A stretch of DNA of 64,000 nt. Source: JAEUMD01 sp050250815. GTDB taxonomy: Bacteria; Pseudomonadota; Alphaproteobacteria; Rhizobiales; Hyphomicrobiaceae. The position numbers were made by a program, and so were the translations under genes. Positions 61,344 through 64,000 of the stretch are shown in pieces. The DNA lies in contig JBFWNY010000006.1 of NCBI GenBank assembly GCA_050250815.1, forward strand, positions 62,001 to 126,000. The letters run 5' to 3'. How positions within the stretch are numbered: the first letter of the stretch is position 1; the number at the start of each line of letters is the position of its first letter. The notes beneath the pieces are model-generated. The model ran no database searches. It saw nothing but the letters and a program-made list of their open reading frames with translations, and had not been told where the DNA came from.

Positions 61344-63265
61344 GCAGCGCTTTCCAGCGGCATCTGCGCCGACCTCAGGGTGACCAGGAACCGGGCACCG
61401 CCGCCCGGGCAGTTGTCGGCCTCGATGCTGCCGCCGAACTGCTTGATGAGGCCGTAGGTGATGGACAGGCCAAGACCCAGGCCGTCGCCCACCGCCTTGG
61501 TCGTGAAGAACGGGTCGAAGACGTTGGCGATGTTCTCTGCCGCGATACCCGGGCCGGTGTCCTCGACCGACAGCGTGATGCCGCCCGGAGCGGGTGTAAC
61601 CGCGATGCGGATGTCGCGCACCGGCCTGCCCTTTACGGCGTCGAGGGCATTGCCGACGAGGTTGACCAGGACCTGCTGCAGGCGCACGTCGCCGGCGAGT
61701 ACCATGGGCTCTCCGACCGACATGGCGACGTCGATACGGGCATCCACGTCCGATATGCGCCTCTGCAGCAGCCCCAGCGTCTCGTCGATGGCCCGACGGA
61801 CCGAGGTCGGGCGGATTGCGATGGGCTCCTCGCGTGCGAACGTGCGCAGGTGCCGGATGATGCGTGCCATGCGTTGTGTCAGCTGGTCGATCGCGGTGAG
61901 ATTGGAGCGCGCGGTATCGGCGCGGTCGCGGTCGAGCAGGGCACGCGCATTCTCGGCATAGGAGCGGATGGCGGCGAGCGGCTGGTTGAGCTCGTGGCTC
62001 AAACCCGCCGACATCTGGCCAAGGGCGGCGAGCTTGCTCGCCTGGATCAGACCCGCCTGGGTTTGCCGCAGCTCAGCCTCGGTGCGTGTGCGCTCGCCGA
62101 TCTCCTGCTCCAGCTGCATGTTGATGCTGGTGAGTTCGTCCGTCCTGGCCGCGACGCGGCGCTCCAGCTCGGCATTGACGCTCGCCTGCAGCGCCAGGCG
62201 CTCCTGCGTGCGCCGTCGGCGCTGGAAGACGACGGTTGCCGCCAGTCCGAGCGCGGCCAGCGTGGCGACAGTGAGCGCCATCGCGATCGCAGCCTCCTTT
62301 TCAATACCGGCGGTGCGGCTCAGGATGTGAATGGTCCAGCCGGCATCGTCCATCGTGCGCGATTGCATCAGGTAGCCCGCGGCGGCCGGGGTCCGCCCGA
62401 TGTCGCCTCCTGCTCTGCTCGCCGCGACGCGTGGAGGGGCGAGCCGGATCAGCTTTTGACCCTCGAGCGAGGCCGTCTCCTCGATGTTCAGCGGTTCAAG
62501 ACGCGCCGCGCCGTAGCGTCGCTGCTCGGCGAGGCGCTGTTCGGCGGCGGCATCGAGAGATCTTATCGTCTTGAGCACCCAGCCGGGCTCGCTGCTGAGG
62601 AAGATCACGCCGTCGTCGTCGACCACAAGGATCGTGTGATCGACCGCCCGCCATGCCGCCTCCAGCGCTCCGACGGTGAGCTTGACCACCGTGGCGCCGA
62701 CCACCTGGCGGCCGTCGAAGATCGGATGCGCGAAATAGTAGCCACGCTCGCCAGACGTGGTCCCGAGCGCGAAGTAGCGCCCCAGACGCCCCTTCATCGC
62801 TTCCTTGAAGTAGGGACGGTAGCTGAAGTTTTCGCCGATGAAGCTGCGGGGCTGGCGCCAGTTGCTAGCCGCGACCGTGAGCCCCGATGTCGACATAAGA
62901 TAGAGATCGGAGGCCTTCGTCACATCGGCCAGCCGTTCCAGCTCGACGTTCGCTGTCTGCACCTCGGAGGGCGAGGCGCTGCCCGTTACGACGCGCGTCA
63001 CCCACGGGTTATGGGCGAGAAGAACCGGGGTGCTCTGGTGCTTGGCCAGCTCACCACGCAGCGTTTCGGTGACGAGGCTCAGAACGTGCCCGCTGGAGTA
63101 GGAAAGTTCACGCAGCGCCTTGGCACGAGTCCACTGCCCCACCAGCCAAGTGCTGGAGAGTGCAGCGAGCGCGACCGCGGCGACGGTCAGCGGAATCAGA
63201 ACTCGTCGTCTGGCGACAGGCACGGATGTCGAGCGGCAGGCGTTAGCGCGCGCTGGATTGCGCAC
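61340..63265 (-). CDS. dctB: C4-dicarboxylate sensor histidine kinase DctB
   Basis: 641 residues from GTG 63265; GTG 63220 would give a shorter N-terminus and neither has a clear binding site. A first membrane helix (about 20-45), a periplasmic double-Cache sensor domain (about 55-310; GERGYYFAHPIFDG is typical of DctB), a second helix (about 325-345), a coiled-coil, the H-box HELNQPLAAIRSYAEN (near 421-436) and an HATPase domain with VNLVGNALDAV and DTGPGI. It senses periplasmic dicarboxylates and phosphorylates DctD. The ATGA overlap with dctD shows coupling. Confidence 0.93.
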   Translation of the reverse strand: MRNPARANACRSTSVPVARRRVLIPLTVAAVALAALSSTWLVGQWTRAKALRELSYSSGHVLSLVTETLRGELAKHQSTPVLLAHNPWVTRVVTGSASPSEVQTANVELERLADVTKASDLYLMSTSGLTVAASNWRQPRSFIGENFSYRPYFKEAMKGRLGRYFALGTTSGERGYYFAHPIFDGRQVVGATVVKLTVGALEAAWRAVDHTILVVDDDGVIFLSSEPGWVLKTIRSLDAAAEQRLAEQRRYGAARLEPLNIEETASLEGQKLIRLAPPRVAASRAGGDIGRTPAAAGYLMQSRTMDDAGWTIHILSRTAGIEKEAAIAMALTVATLAALGLAATVVFQRRRRTQERLALQASVNAELERRVAARTDELTSINMQLEQEIGERTRTEAELRQTQAGLIQASKLAALGQMSAGLSHELNQPLAAIRSYAENARALLDRDRADTARSNLTAIDQLTQRMARIIRHLRTFAREEPIAIRPTSVRRAIDETLGLLQRRISDVDARIDVAMSVGEPMVLAGDVRLQQVLVNLVGNALDAVKGRPVRDIRIAVTPAPGGITLSVEDTGPGIAAENIANVFDPFFTTKAVGDGLGLGLSITYGLIKQFGGSIEADNCPGGGARFLVTLRSAQMPLESAA

Positions 63266-63287
63266 GCCCGCCGATCTTGCGGCAAGC

Positions 63288-63314
63288 GGACCCGCCTCGC
63301 AACTCGGCGGGTCC
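63288..63314 (-). terminator. Perfect hairpin between rne and dctB
   Basis: GGACCCGCC and GGCGGGTCC form a perfect 9-bp stem with a 9-base loop, 35 bases after the rne stop. Neither side has a U-run, so it may be a Rho-assisted end or a 3' stabilising structure for rne mRNA rather than a full intrinsic terminator. Confidence 0.45.
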
Positions 63315-63348
63315 TACCGTGGTTGCTGCCGCGTGGCCGCTGGCCCGA

Positions 63349-64000
63349 TCAGAGCCCCAGGCGGCGCTGCCACCATCCCTTACGGGTGCTGCCGGATTGG
63401 CCGCCGTCGGGCTCGGAATGGGCATCCGACTGAGCCCCACCATCGCCGTTGGGTGTCACCACGACGCGCTCGATACGCGGTGCACTCGACACCGGCTCGC
63501 CGCGTGCGGCCCTGGGCGGCTCTGCGGCTTCGTCCCTGGGGCTTTCGACCGTCTCCATGCGAGGTGGCGCGGGTGGCTCGGTGCGATCATGATCGGCTTC
63601 GAGCGCAACCGGGGCGTCGTCAGCTGGCTCCCGTTGATCGGCGCTGTCATCGGCGCCATCCCCATGATGGGTGGCATCTTCGCGATTAGGGGCACTGGCG
63701 GCGGGTGAGGGCTCGTAGGCCGATCCGTCGCGCTCGTCGTCGTCCTCAGCCTCTGGCGGCGCCAACGCCTCGTCAGCGTCCAGGGTCACGTCGTTGGCAC
63801 CAGTTCCGTTCTCGTCGCGCGCCAGGCGGTCGCGGTTCCGGCGCCCACCACGGCGGCCGCGGCGCCGCCGCCGCTTCTGGGCATCGCCGGCGTCGTCGTC
63901 GCCCGACGCTTCTTCGCGGGCGTGCGGCTCGCTCGGCTCGGCGCCCGCGTCGTCGGACTCATCGGCACGCACGTCATCGCCGATGTCGTCCTCGTCGTCG
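63349..64000 (-). CDS. rne: Ribonuclease E, C-terminal part (partial)
   Basis: Only the last 217 or so residues are in the window; the frame is open to the window edge. The sequence is acidic and Pro/Ala-rich with a basic cluster KRRRRRGRRGGRRNRDR, an RNA-binding patch, and ends RKGWWQRRLGL, a C-terminal motif of alphaproteobacterial RNase E where scaffold partners of the degradosome bind. The catalytic half lies outside the window, so the identification rests on this tail. Confidence 0.8.
   Translation of the reverse strand, partial: DDEDDIGDDVRADESDDAGAEPSEPHAREEASGDDDAGDAQKRRRRRGRRGGRRNRDRLARDENGTGANDVTLDADEALAPPEAEDDDERDGSAYEPSPAASAPNREDATHHGDGADDSADQREPADDAPVALEADHDRTEPPAPPRMETVESPRDEAAEPPRAARGEPVSSAPRIERVVVTPNGDGGAQSDAHSEPDGGQSGSTRKGWWQRRLGL

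Noticed and set aside
59919..63433. Long open frames antisense to dctD and dctB
   Set aside because: Both are explained as complements of two well-recognised genes; no independent evidence of coding.
1..64000. Mobile elements, CRISPR arrays, tRNA or rRNA genes
   Set aside because: No transposase, integrase, phage gene, direct-repeat array or cloverleaf/rRNA core was recognised on either strand.

Overview
The window reads as a stretch of ordinary chromosome from a high-GC alphaproteobacterium, most likely Hyphomicrobiales (Rhizobiales). Support comes from the order SRP RNA - dnaX - ybaB - recR, a DUF2585 gene beside it, the order dsbA-like - aroQ - accB - accC - aat, and an RNase E tail ending in a KGWWQRR-type C-terminus. 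I see no rRNA, tRNA, insertion sequence, prophage or CRISPR array. The many long opposite-strand open frames are GC-rich shadows of real genes.

Layout. 1-4887: a Na+/solute symporter of the acetate-symporter type with an in-frame amber codon near its N-terminus, three small membrane proteins and a CBS-DUF294 nucleotidyltransferase. 5132-13844: cell-envelope and mixed genes (OpgC-like acyltransferase, glutamine-hydrolysing asparagine synthase, GT2, a zinc-protease/RimK-like fusion whose ATP-grasp part looks dead, GT4, MATE exporter). 13909-17660: recR, DUF2585, ybaB, dnaX and the SRP RNA, all leftward. 17713-25047: M15 peptidase, ppx/gppA, rlmE, a DUF302 protein with an FNR/FixK-type box upstream, guaB and an RsmB-type methyltransferase.

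25088-34537: the most unusual part. A fused MFS/spermidine-synthase-like gene is divergent from a tight operon of lysine 2,3-aminomutase, two different ATP-grasp ligases and a GNAT - acetylpolyamine-amidohydrolase-like - GNAT triple fusion. Together these look like a pathway that makes beta-lysine, ligates it, and adds and removes acetyl groups. The product cannot be read from sequence. 34530-40305: ZIP transporter, guaA, a BCS1-like AAA ATPase, DUF2270, then a structured C-rich intergenic region that ends in a strong leftward terminator and may encode a small RNA.

40305-47836: aat, accC, accB, aroQ, dsbA-like, an M48-TPR protease and an aminotransferase. 47833-63265: one long leftward block in metabolic order: DctB/DctD two-component system, DctP-DctQ-DctM C4-dicarboxylate TRAP transporter behind a near-consensus sigma-54 promoter, pyruvate dehydrogenase (aceE, aceF, lpd) and malic enzyme maeB. 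This would carry imported malate or succinate to pyruvate and acetyl-CoA. The window ends inside rne.
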